From the NCBI GenBank assembly GCA_030018875.1, contig JASEHK010000036.1:1-10730 (forward strand): 10,730 bases of DNA, read 5' to 3'. Under the pieces are notes generated by a model. The model had not been told where the DNA came from. It made no database searches and was given only the letters and a program-made list of their open reading frames with translations. The stretch comes from Endomicrobiia bacterium (lineage in GTDB: Bacteria; Elusimicrobiota; Endomicrobiia; PHAN01). A program made the translations under genes and the position numbers. Positions 1 to 5,617 of this stretch are shown one piece after another (position 1 is the stretch's first letter; the number at the start of each line of letters is the position of its first letter).

Positions 1-10
1 CTCGACACTT

Positions 11-50
11 TCTACCCCTCTACCTTTCTACCTCTCTACCTCTGTACCCG
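11..50. repeat. 8-base tandem repeat, five units
   Basis: Five consecutive 8-base units of pattern tctaccNN (11-18, 19-26, 27-34, 35-42, and a variant tgtacccg at 43-50). The strand bias is strong, with pyrimidines on the plus strand. The repeat lies beyond the tRNA terminator in non-coding sequence and may continue outside the window. It resembles in style the 7-base tandem repeats inside thrC near 10086-10147, but the unit differs. No function is apparent. Confidence 0.75.
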
Positions 51-58
51 CCTTTACT

Positions 59-88
59 AAAAAAGCCGGCGACGGGTTAGAGGCCGGC
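59..88 (-). terminator. Intrinsic terminator of the tRNA-Gly unit
   Basis: Read on the minus strand, GCCGGC (88-83), a 12-base loop, and GCCGGC (70-65) form a six-pair GC stem; a flanking A-T pair (89/64) can extend it to seven. It is followed at once by six Ts (64-59). This is the classic rho-independent layout and lies about 35 bases beyond the tRNA 3' end. A 12-base perfect palindrome (98-109) sits between tRNA and terminator and may add structure to the trailer. Confidence 0.75.
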
Positions 89-123
89 TGGTTTCGAACC
101 GACGTCGGTATTTTGAAAGGAAA

Positions 124-195
124 GCGGGCGATGGGAGTTGAACCCACGACCTTCTCGTTGGCAACGAGACGTTCTAGCCACTGAACTACGCCCGC
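124..195 (-). tRNA. tRNA-Gly (anticodon GCC)
   Basis: A full 72-base cloverleaf is visible on the minus strand. The acceptor stem GCGGGCG pairs with CGCCCGC (195-189 with 130-124). The anticodon stem TCTCG/CGAGA encloses loop TTGCCAA, giving anticodon GCC, which reads GGC/GGU glycine codons. The T arm is GTGGG-TTCAACT-CCCAT. The base after the acceptor stem is T, the usual bacterial discriminator for tRNA-Gly, and the CCA end is not encoded. It has its own consensus promoter about 18 bases upstream and an intrinsic terminator downstream, so it is probably made as a single-gene unit. It lies 50 bases after the nikO stop. Confidence 0.97.
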
Positions 196-212
196 GTTTT
201 AATGCGTTGAAA

Positions 213-241
213 ATTATAACAAAATGGACGGATGATGTCAA
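213..241 (-). promoter_or_regulatory. Consensus sigma70 promoter for tRNA-Gly
   Basis: Minus-strand TTGACA (241-236), a 17-base spacer, and TATAAT (218-213): both hexamers match the sigma70 consensus exactly. The predicted start is near 206, giving a leader of about ten bases before the tRNA. The -35 box begins only five bases after the nikO stop codon. The core shares TTGACATCA and TGTTATAATTT with the nikR promoter at 4082-4110. Confidence 0.9.
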
Positions 242-245
242 ATGT

Positions 246-1013
246 TCAGCGGGCGGTTTCTCCGAAAAATCGCCCCGCCAAATCGGAAGCGAAAAAATCC
301 CCCGCCGGGCCGTAAAACTTGCAGCGGCCGCGCTCAAGAAAAAGGATTTTGTCCGCCAAAGCGCGAGCGACCGAAAAATCGTGGGTGGATATGAGTTTGG
401 CGGCGCCCAGGCCGTCAATGAGCGAAATAAAATCTCTTTTGGAAGGAGGGTCGAGACCGAGTGTGGGCTCGTCGAGTATAAGAAGTTCGGGCTCGGTCAC
501 CAGAGACGCGGCCAGGGCGGCGCGTTTTTTCTCGCCGAAACTCAAATTCTGCGGCGGTGTTTCGGGCGGCTCGTCAAAGCAGGCTCTCGAAAGCGCCAGC
601 GCGACCCTCCGGGAGATTTCCTCCGCGCCGAGTCCGTCCGCGTCAAGCGAAAAGGCCACGTCTTCGAATACCGTCGGCATAAAAAGCTGGTCGTCGGGGT
701 TTTGAAAAAGAAAACCGACACGGCGACGGTATCGCGACAATCCTGAGGGGCCGGCCCTGTGGCCGAAAATATCGCACGCCCCCCCGCCTTCGATAAGTCC
801 GACGGCAAGCATAAGCAAAGTGGTTTTGCCCGCGCCGTTCGGGCCGGCCACCACAAGTGTCTCGCCGGGCTCTATATCGAAACTGATATCTTCGATGGCC
901 AAAGCCAAAGCGCCGCGGTAAAAATAATTCAAATTGCGGGCGGAAATTACCGGCCGCCCGCAAAAAAGAATACCACCGACAGCATTCGGGTTTTCGGAGC
1001 GACGGGATTTCAA
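246..1013 (-). CDS. nikO: ECF-type nickel/cobalt transporter ATPase (CbiO/NikO)
   Basis: This is a 255-residue ABC ATPase that powers metal import as the cytoplasmic subunit of the ECF complex. All nucleotide-binding motifs are visible: Walker A GPNGAGKTT (residues 57-65), Q-loop FQNPDDQLF with Q104, signature LSFGE (157-161), Walker B LLILDEP (177-183) and the H-loop histidine H211. The FQNPDDQLF sequence is typical of CbiO-class rather than generic ABC proteins. The start is TTG, chosen because GGAGGA lies four to five bases upstream and the TTGA overlaps the nikQ stop by four bases, indicating coupling. This leaves about 20 residues before the usual domain start, longer than most homologues; no ATG or GTG closer to the domain is evident. 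Nickel rather than cobalt is inferred from NikR in the same cluster; cbiO is the alternative name. Confidence 0.93.
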   Translation of the reverse strand: MKSRRSENPNAVGGILFCGRPVISARNLNYFYRGALALAIEDISFDIEPGETLVVAGPNGAGKTTLLMLAVGLIEGGGACDIFGHRAGPSGLSRYRRRVGFLFQNPDDQLFMPTVFEDVAFSLDADGLGAEEISRRVALALSRACFDEPPETPPQNLSFGEKKRAALAASLVTEPELLILDEPTLGLDPPSKRDFISLIDGLGAAKLISTHDFSVARALADKILFLERGRCKFYGPAGDFFASDLAGRFFGETAR

Positions 1014-1630
1014 AAATCCTCCGAACGCAGAGCCGCCGCGCGTCCCAGAGCCACACTTCTTAGGTAACTGCGCGCAAAGACATCGGCGAGGGCTGACGAG
1101 TAAGTCTTCAGGAAACGCTTGCGCGGTCGAAGGGCCAGAGAGAGTTTTTTGGTCTTTAGTTCGTCGGCCACCACGAAAGAATACCTATAAAGAAATACTG
1201 CCACGAGTCGCACCCCGCGCGGCGCCCCGAAACCACCCAATGCTTTTATTATCTCCCCGAACGGAGTCACCGCCGAAAAAACCGTCGCGGCCGTAACGCA
1301 AACTCCCGCTTTCGCCAACACTCCGACGATACCGGCGCCGTTGAAACCGCCGCCGATATAGCCCGCCGCCGCCGGAATCACCGCGAAGGAAGCGGCGGCC
1401 GCGACGCGCGCGGCAATCCGCGCGGGAGCAACGCCCGCGGCAAAAGCAATAAAAAAGAGCGCGCCGTAAAAGCCCGCGAGAAAAACCATCTTAACGCTTG
1501 CCGTGTTTATCGTCAATATAAATATCAATAAAATAGCGAGCTTGACGCGCGCGTCAAGAAATTTGATGAAAGCCGCCGCCGCGGCCAAAGACGGGCGCGA
1601 ATTATTGCCGTCAAAATTAACTGTGCTCAT
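1010..1630 (-). CDS. nikQ: ECF-type nickel/cobalt transporter transmembrane component (CbiQ/NikQ)
   Basis: This is a roughly 206-residue hydrophobic EcfT-family protein that couples the ATPase to the metal-binding NikM. It has a LDARVKLA segment near the N terminus, several membrane spans and a basic C-terminal cytoplasmic region. EcfT proteins carry two Ala-Arg-Gly motifs in coupling helices; at the corresponding places here I read ALRPR and AALRSEDF, so the arginines remain but both glycines are replaced. The protein ends almost at once after the second motif. The chosen start is the ATG at 1630, with AGAAGG about nine bases upstream; an in-frame ATG at 1639 abuts that site, and the longest frame (1684) reads into the inverted-repeat element and is unlikely to be native. 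The stop overlaps the nikO start. Family assignment is good; substrate is inferred from context. Confidence 0.87.
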   Translation of the reverse strand: MSTVNFDGNNSRPSLAAAAAFIKFLDARVKLAILLIFILTINTASVKMVFLAGFYGALFFIAFAAGVAPARIAARVAAAASFAVIPAAAGYIGGGFNGAGIVGVLAKAGVCVTAATVFSAVTPFGEIIKALGGFGAPRGVRLVAVFLYRYSFVVADELKTKKLSLALRPRKRFLKTYSSALADVFARSYLRSVALGRAAALRSEDF

Positions 1631-1647
1631 CCGATTCATCCTTCTAT

Positions 1648-1766
1648 CAATTTGAGTCAATTGAAAAAGTGTACAAAATGTCACCCTGAACCCTTGTCAC
1701 CCTGACCCCGACGTAACGTCGGGGGGAGAATGACAAATAATGGGGGTCTTCAATTGACTCAATTTG
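1648..1766. repeat. MITE-like inverted-repeat element between nikN and nikQ
   Basis: The ends form a 14-base perfect inverted repeat (ttgagtcaattgaa at 1652-1665 and its complement at 1749-1762), extending to 17 of 18 paired positions over 1648-1665 and 1749-1766. Inside is a strong hairpin, ccccgacgt/acgtcgggg near 1706-1724, flanked by gtcaccctga and gagaatgac, the vocabulary of dispersed bacterial palindromic repeats. A second gtcaccctgaa-like copy is present at 1679-1690. No transposase is encoded. The right end supplies the last codons and stop of nikN; the left end stops just short of the nikQ ribosome-binding site. Confidence 0.7.
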
Positions 1767-2067
1767 TCTTTCGCGCGGGAATATCTTTCTTTGACAAAAA
1801 TCGAAACCCGCCCGCGGTTAACGCGAAGACCGCGACTATTCCGAGAAGGCCGGCGAATACGGCTGAGAGATATTCGTTTTTTATGCACGACAGCGCATAG
1901 TCCGGAGCGAAAGCGCGCACACCTTCATGAGCGAGCGAATCAAAACCGAACCTTTCGGCCGCGGCTTCAAGACCGTCGGGGAAAGACGAGGCCGCCAGGG
2001 AAAAAACCGTCAGGGCGACGGCGGCCAGCAAAAACACAATCGTTGTTTTTTTGATGTCGGATTTCAT
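1759..2067 (-). CDS. nikN: PDGLE-domain nickel/cobalt transporter component (NikN-like)
   Basis: This 102-residue small membrane protein has two predicted spans (about residues 8-27 and 68-90) flanking an extracytoplasmic loop that begins SSFPDGLE (PDGLE at 30-34). The PDGLE motif defines the small accessory subunit of NikM-type ECF metal transporters, distinct in sequence from classical CbiN but with the same two-helix layout. It works with NikM in metal capture. The ATG overlaps the nikM stop by four bases (ATGA) and follows GGAGG, so translation is probably coupled. The final residues and the TGA lie inside the right arm of the inverted-repeat element (1749-1766), so the native C terminus may have been altered by insertion. 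Confidence 0.88.
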   Translation of the reverse strand: MKSDIKKTTIVFLLAAVALTVFSLAASSFPDGLEAAAERFGFDSLAHEGVRAFAPDYALSCIKNEYLSAVFAGLLGIVAVFALTAGGFRFLSKKDIPARKTN

Positions 2068-2702
2068 AGCGCGCCTCCGGCGACGGAGTTTTCGGCGAAA
2101 ATCTCGGGCGACGCTCCTTTAAGCGCCCCGTAAGCTCCGACGGACACAGCGCCCTCGGCGAGACCTATAACGGCGTGCGTCAATGCCATCGCGCCGACGA
2201 GAGGAGCCGCTGGCGCGACGCCCGACGCAGCCAATTCCAGAGCGCAAAAGACCGCCGCCGCTAAGGTGGAAACAAAGCCCGCCGCAAAAACCGCCGCGCG
2301 TTCTGCGATGACCCGACGGCCGGTCGCAAAAACGACGCGAGCGGATATGGCTCCGACTATCGCCATATTAAAAACATTGGCGCCCAACGCCGCGATACCG
2401 CCATCGGCGAATACCAGCGCCTGCACGATAAGAACGGCCGTCATCGCGAGCACTGCCACGGGCGCGCCGAATACCACGGTCAGAAACGCTGTGCCGACAA
2501 AATGCCCGGAAACCCCCGCTCCGACGGGAAAGTTTATCATCTGGGCCGCGAAAACGAAGGCCGACATCGCGCCCACCAGAGGAACCATCCGGCCGCCCAA
2601 GCGCCCCGATGCCCGGCGCGAGGCTACGGCAACGCCCGCCGCCGAGACTACGGCAAGCGGTATGAATACTTCTTTTACGAGGAATCCGTCGGGTATATGC
2701 AT
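2064..2702 (-). CDS. nikM: ECF-type nickel/cobalt transporter substrate-binding component (CbiM/NikM)
   Basis: This 212-residue integral membrane protein is the metal-binding S component of the importer. It starts MHIPDGFL, the hallmark N terminus in which Met1 and His2 take part in metal binding. His67 in SGHFVG matches the third ligand known from NikM2 structural work. Other family blocks are FAAQMINFPV (51-60) and ADGGIAALGANVFNM (99-113). There are about six hydrophobic segments. The start is fixed by the MHIPDG motif, with GGAGGT about ten bases upstream. The gap to the preceding barrel gene is 95 bases and shows no terminator. CbiM (cobalt) and NikM (nickel) cannot be separated with certainty; nearby nikR and the PDGLE partner favour nickel. 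Confidence 0.92.
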   Translation of the reverse strand: MHIPDGFLVKEVFIPLAVVSAAGVAVASRRASGRLGGRMVPLVGAMSAFVFAAQMINFPVGAGVSGHFVGTAFLTVVFGAPVAVLAMTAVLIVQALVFADGGIAALGANVFNMAIVGAISARVVFATGRRVIAERAAVFAAGFVSTLAAAVFCALELAASGVAPAAPLVGAMALTHAVIGLAEGAVSVGAYGALKGASPEIFAENSVAGGAL

Positions 2703-2797
2703 ATATTATTTTACCTCCATCTTCCATCCTCAAAATCCTTAAAAATCAAATCTTCAAGCGCCCCTGGCGTAAATAAATTGTTTCGGCTCGGGATTTT

Positions 2798-3544
2798 TTA
2801 GAACTCATACGTAAGGCCGACGACATAATGCGCTTTTTCCGTCGGGGCGCCGTCATCGGCGCGATTCTCGGCGGCCGCGGTAAGCGGCAGCCGCGCCGAG
2901 AGATCCAGACAAAGTTTCTGATTAAGCGACCATCTTACGCCGCCCATGCCGGTAACGTGATTATCGTCGAATGCCTTGTCAAAAAGAGTGGTCCCGGAAT
3001 GAACCTCTGCGCACAGCGTCAAAGTTTCGGATAACGACTTTTCGACGGCGGCGCCCCAGATGTAACCGTCAAAAATATAATCATTGTTTTCTCCCGACGA
3101 AAAACTAAATCCGAAGTTCGAGTGCGCGGTAAAAAATCCGATATTTTTGGATGCCGCCGCGGCCGCGCTATAAGAAAGCGACGACCACTTTTTCGGCAGA
3201 TTGGCGATATTGAACACCAGCGTGAGAATCTGTTCCTCGCCGAGTTTGAATAGATTATATTTCGACCCGATGTTAAAAACTTCCAATTTTCCGGGCGCGC
3301 CCCCGCGTAATCCGGTATAAGGCACCTCCAGATAAAGTTCGAGAGAAGAGAGTATTCCGCCGTAAAACACAAAATTCGAGTCAACCTCCGAAATCGGCGT
3401 TTTGTGGTCCACGCCGAGTTCCACGCCGATGACTCCGACATCCGAGACCGGTGCGTCTTCCGTCAGGAAAGGTCTTCCGGCAAAAGCCGGGGCGGACAAT
3501 ATAGCGAGCGATAGAACCGTCACAAGCACTGTTGTCTTTTTCAT
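2798..3544 (-). CDS. Predicted outer-membrane beta-barrel protein in the nickel operon
   Basis: This is a 248-residue exported protein. Residues 1-22 form a signal peptide (MKKTT, a hydrophobic core, and an APAFA cleavage site before GRP). The mature protein begins GRPFLTEDAPV, resembling the RPLxTDDA start of the PF13557-type 'phenol MetA degradation'/transporter barrel family. The rest is alternating, glycine- and aromatic-rich sequence typical of beta-strands, ending VVGLTYEF; a final Phe is the usual outer-membrane assembly signal. AAGGAG lies about seven bases before the ATG. It sits 89 bases after nikR and 95 before nikM in the same direction, so it is plausibly part of the nickel regulon and could be a channel for metal or metal-chelate entry. 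No residue shows metal specificity, so function is inference from position. Confidence 0.75.
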   Translation of the reverse strand: MKKTTVLVTVLSLAILSAPAFAGRPFLTEDAPVSDVGVIGVELGVDHKTPISEVDSNFVFYGGILSSLELYLEVPYTGLRGGAPGKLEVFNIGSKYNLFKLGEEQILTLVFNIANLPKKWSSLSYSAAAAASKNIGFFTAHSNFGFSFSSGENNDYIFDGYIWGAAVEKSLSETLTLCAEVHSGTTLFDKAFDDNHVTGMGGVRWSLNQKLCLDLSARLPLTAAAENRADDGAPTEKAHYVVGLTYEF

Positions 3545-3633
3545 TTATTTCTCCTTTTTATAAAACTAATCGGACCCGCGGCTGGACACATATACTGTAT
3601 TCGTGCTACGCGGAATCAAAAAAAATAAAGCGC

Positions 3634-4050
3634 TCAGTCGCCTCCTTGCGTAGTTACGATTCTCATAGCGCTGTGTTTCACGCCTTTGGCGGACTTGATA
3701 AGGTTGGCGAGTTTCTCTATAATGTTTTTTTTGCCCCGAACTATAATAATTTCAAAACAATTATGACGGTCAAGATGGATATGCTGCGAAGAAAGAATTA
3801 TATCATGGAAATCGTGCTGTATGTCGGTGAGTTTATTCAGAAGCTCTCTTTTGTGGTGATCATAGACGATATCTATGGAGCCGACCACCTCGGCGGTGTC
3901 TTTCGAAATTTTACTCTCAACGATGGTCTGTCTGACAAAATCCTCTATCGCCTTCGACCGCGTGGGATAGTTCCGGGCGCGGATTACCGCGTCGAATTTA
4001 TCGAGAAGATCCTCGGCGATGGAAACGCCGAAACGAACGAGTTGAGACAT
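3634..4050 (-). CDS. nikR: Nickel-responsive transcriptional regulator NikR
   Basis: This 138-residue protein has an N-terminal ribbon-helix-helix DNA-binding domain (about 1-48, MSQLVRFGVSI at the ribbon) and a C-terminal ACT-like nickel-sensing domain. The high-affinity nickel ligands known from E. coli NikR are all present: His79 in IQHDFHD, His90 and His92 in QHIHLD, and Cys98. Nickel binding promotes DNA binding and represses nickel uptake. The ATG at 4050 is chosen because it gives the normal family length and N terminus; a longer reading from 4110 would run through the promoter and adds an unrelated 20 residues. AGGAG lies about ten bases upstream. It is transcribed from its own consensus promoter and is the first gene of the metal cluster, so it probably regulates itself and the importer. 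Confidence 0.95.
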   Translation of the reverse strand: MSQLVRFGVSIAEDLLDKFDAVIRARNYPTRSKAIEDFVRQTIVESKISKDTAEVVGSIDIVYDHHKRELLNKLTDIQHDFHDIILSSQHIHLDRHNCFEIIIVRGKKNIIEKLANLIKSAKGVKHSAMRIVTTQGGD

Positions 4051-4081
4051 AGCCGCCGTTCTCCTGTATACGTTTCTGTAA

Positions 4082-4110
4082 ATTATAACACTTTCTTGGC
4101 CTGATGTCAA
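4082..4110 (-). promoter_or_regulatory. Consensus sigma70 promoter for nikR and the metal cluster
   Basis: Minus-strand TTGACA (4110-4105), a 17-base spacer, and TATAAT (4087-4082), both exact consensus. The predicted start is near 4075, about 25 bases before the nikR ATG. The -10 box overlaps GTGTTAT, which resembles a half-site of the GTGTTAC-type NikR operators described in some bacteria, but the partner half-site here (near 4065) is poor, so an operator is only possible. Confidence 0.88.
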
Positions 4111-4125
4111 GTCCGCCGCTTGCGA

Positions 4126-5139
4126 TTATCTCCGGCGGCGGGGGCGCTCGCGTTGGGCTTCAATATGTTCTTTGTAATAGCTCGAAAATATGTGGGTTCC
4201 CGAAGCGGAGTTTATGACGAAAAACAAAGCGTCCGAATCTTCCGGATAAACGGCGGCCAGGATTGAGTCCATTCCGGGATTGGATATGGGGCCGGGCGGC
4301 AGCCCGTAGTGGATATAGGTATTATAGGGCGACCTGACCCTGAGGTCGGAATATGTCAGTTTTTCCTTATGAACCCCGAGCGCGTAAAGAACCGTCGCGC
4401 AACTTTCAAGGTACATCCCTTTTTTCAGACGATTGTGGAAAACGGCCGAGACCAGACGGCGATCATTCGGAGTCGCTTCCTTTTCTATGATGGAGGCCAG
4501 TATTACCATGCGTCTTATATCAAGGCCGATCTCTTTTGCGCGGGTCAATATCTCGGGAGTGACTCTGCGGTCAAACTCCTCTTTCATTCTGCGCGCGACG
4601 ACTTCGCCGTCGGAGCCGTACTCAAAAAAATATGTTTCCGGAAACAGGACGCCTTCAAGATTGTTTTTTTTGACGTAGGCCAGAAAACCATCGGCGCCGC
4701 CGAGTCCCGCCGCTTCCGCGAGACGGGCTATGCGCGCGGAGTCGGCGCCCTCAGGAACCGTAAGCCGTATTCTGTGGCTCTCTCCTCTTACGAGTTTCGA
4801 GGCCGCGCAGAACACGGACTCGCGCGGCGCGAATACGTACACGCCGGCTTTTACGCGGGCCGCAGATCCTCTAAACTTCAGCCAGTAAAGGAAAAACCGC
4901 GGCGATTTGACGGCGCCCGAAGCTCCCAAAATTTCTGCGGCGCGGGAGGCCGAGACATTGCGCGGAATCTCGACGAGTGTCTTTCCTTTCAGATCGTTCC
5001 GCAAAACGGCGGAATCGAGATAGAAAAACCCGGCCAATGCCAAGAGAACGCAGGCGAGAATAGCGCCCCACCGTCGCGATGAAAACAATATATTGAAATT
5101 GGACAAGGGGTCTCGGGCCGAAGCATAATTGTCGCTCAC
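4126..5139 (-). CDS. mltG: Endolytic peptidoglycan transglycosylase MltG (YceG-like)
   Basis: This 337-residue inner-membrane enzyme cleaves nascent glycan strands and is thought to end their elongation. It has a cytoplasmic N terminus, one membrane span (about 25-45), a LysM-like region with TVPEG (127-131), then the YceG catalytic domain. ASIIEKEA (215-222) holds the catalytic glutamate Glu219, followed by VFHNRLKKGMYLES (233-246), YNTYIHYGLPPGPISNPG (272-289) and FVINSASGTHIFS (307-319). The usual LQSDPTV block reads LESCATV, a mild divergence. The GTG start overlaps the ruvX TGA by four bases (GTGA), with AAGG six bases upstream. The tail is arginine-rich. It is the last gene of the long upstream operon. 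Confidence 0.94.
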   Translation of the reverse strand: MSDNYASARDPLSNFNILFSSRRWGAILACVLLALAGFFYLDSAVLRNDLKGKTLVEIPRNVSASRAAEILGASGAVKSPRFFLYWLKFRGSAARVKAGVYVFAPRESVFCAASKLVRGESHRIRLTVPEGADSARIARLAEAAGLGGADGFLAYVKKNNLEGVLFPETYFFEYGSDGEVVARRMKEEFDRRVTPEILTRAKEIGLDIRRMVILASIIEKEATPNDRRLVSAVFHNRLKKGMYLESCATVLYALGVHKEKLTYSDLRVRSPYNTYIHYGLPPGPISNPGMDSILAAVYPEDSDALFFVINSASGTHIFSSYYKEHIEAQRERPRRRR

Positions 5140-5576
5140 GAGGAACCTTCTTCCACGAAAGATTTGGAATCAAGATAATTCTGGAGTATCAGCGCGGCGG
5201 CGAGTTTGTCCTTTACTTTTTTTCTTTTGGCGCGGGAGACATCGGCTTCTTCTATCAGCATCCTCTCGACGAGGGAGGTCGTCATTCTTTCGTCGAAATA
5301 CTCCACTGTGAAAGCGGCGGAGCCCTCGGACAAAAGCCTGCCGAACTCTCTGACCGCGGATGACAGGGCGCTTTCCCTGCCGTCGAGATGCACCGGCAGG
5401 CCCACGACTATTTTGTCAACGGAGTATTCCTCCGCGAGGCGGCGTATATGCTTGATGTCACTCTCCACGGAAAGCCGGTGGTAGGAAGCCAGCGGCTGCG
5501 CCGTCATACCCAGAGCGTCGGAAACGGCTATGCCTATTATTTTAAGTCCGTAATCAATCGAGAGTATTCGTCCCAT
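5136..5576 (-). CDS. ruvX: RuvX/YqgF-family Holliday junction resolvase homologue
   Basis: This 146-residue RNase H-fold protein of the YqgF family is proposed to act as a Holliday junction resolvase and/or in pre-16S rRNA end maturation. Conserved acidic residues are in place: Asp8 in ILSIDYG, Glu/Asp in FDERMTT (94-100) and Asp123 in KVKDKLAAALILQNYL. The VVGLPVHLDG block (57-66) is also typical. Length is normal. The ATG is preceded by an A-rich stretch and no recognisable Shine-Dalgarno sequence, because a 20-base tandem duplication occupies the upstream region. Its stop overlaps the mltG start; ruvX and mltG being adjacent is a common bacterial arrangement. Confidence 0.93.
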   Translation of the reverse strand: MGRILSIDYGLKIIGIAVSDALGMTAQPLASYHRLSVESDIKHIRRLAEEYSVDKIVVGLPVHLDGRESALSSAVREFGRLLSEGSAAFTVEYFDERMTTSLVERMLIEEADVSRAKRKKVKDKLAAALILQNYLDSKSFVEEGSS

Positions 5577-5577
5577 T

Positions 5578-5617
5578 TTTTTTGATTACAGCCCGTCTTT
5601 TTTGATTACAGCCCGTC
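5578..5617. repeat. 20-base perfect tandem duplication at the deacetylase-ruvX junction
   Basis: Two identical copies of ttttttgattacagcccgtc occupy 5578-5597 and 5598-5617, followed by a decayed partial third start (ttttttggttata). The second copy encodes the last residues and TAA of the deacetylase; the first is a duplicate of that gene end and forms most of the 29-base gap before ruvX. Confidence 0.9.

Noticed and set aside
88..110. T-arm-like GGTTCGAAACC on the minus strand, suggesting a second or partial tRNA
   Set aside because: No acceptor, anticodon or D stem can be built around it; it lies in the tRNA-Gly trailer ahead of the terminator.
138..746. Plus-strand open frame of about 200 codons opposite nikO and the tRNA
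   Set aside because: It begins inside the tRNA gene, is antisense to a motif-complete ATPase, and shows no recognisable domain; it is a composition shadow.
1631..1684. Longer nikQ start with an extra 18 residues
   Set aside because: The added residues are encoded by the inverted-repeat element and the region just before the ribosome-binding site.
2703..2797. Cobalamin or NiCo riboswitch in the leader before nikM
   Set aside because: The 95-base gap shows only a weak CGCC/GGCG hairpin and none of the conserved riboswitch blocks I would expect.
4051..4110. Longer nikR start with an extra 20 residues
   Set aside because: The extra codons coincide with the perfect promoter, and the shorter protein matches NikR in length and N terminus.
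4113..4141. Seven-pair GC hairpin at the end of mltG (ccgccgc with gcggcgg) as an operon terminator
   Set aside because: The loop is about 15 bases and there is no T-run after it on the minus strand; half the stem is in the mltG coding end. It could still be a weak or factor-dependent stop.
4309..5082. Plus-strand open frame of 257 codons opposite mltG
   Set aside because: No family features, and the minus strand encodes a complete MltG with catalytic motifs.
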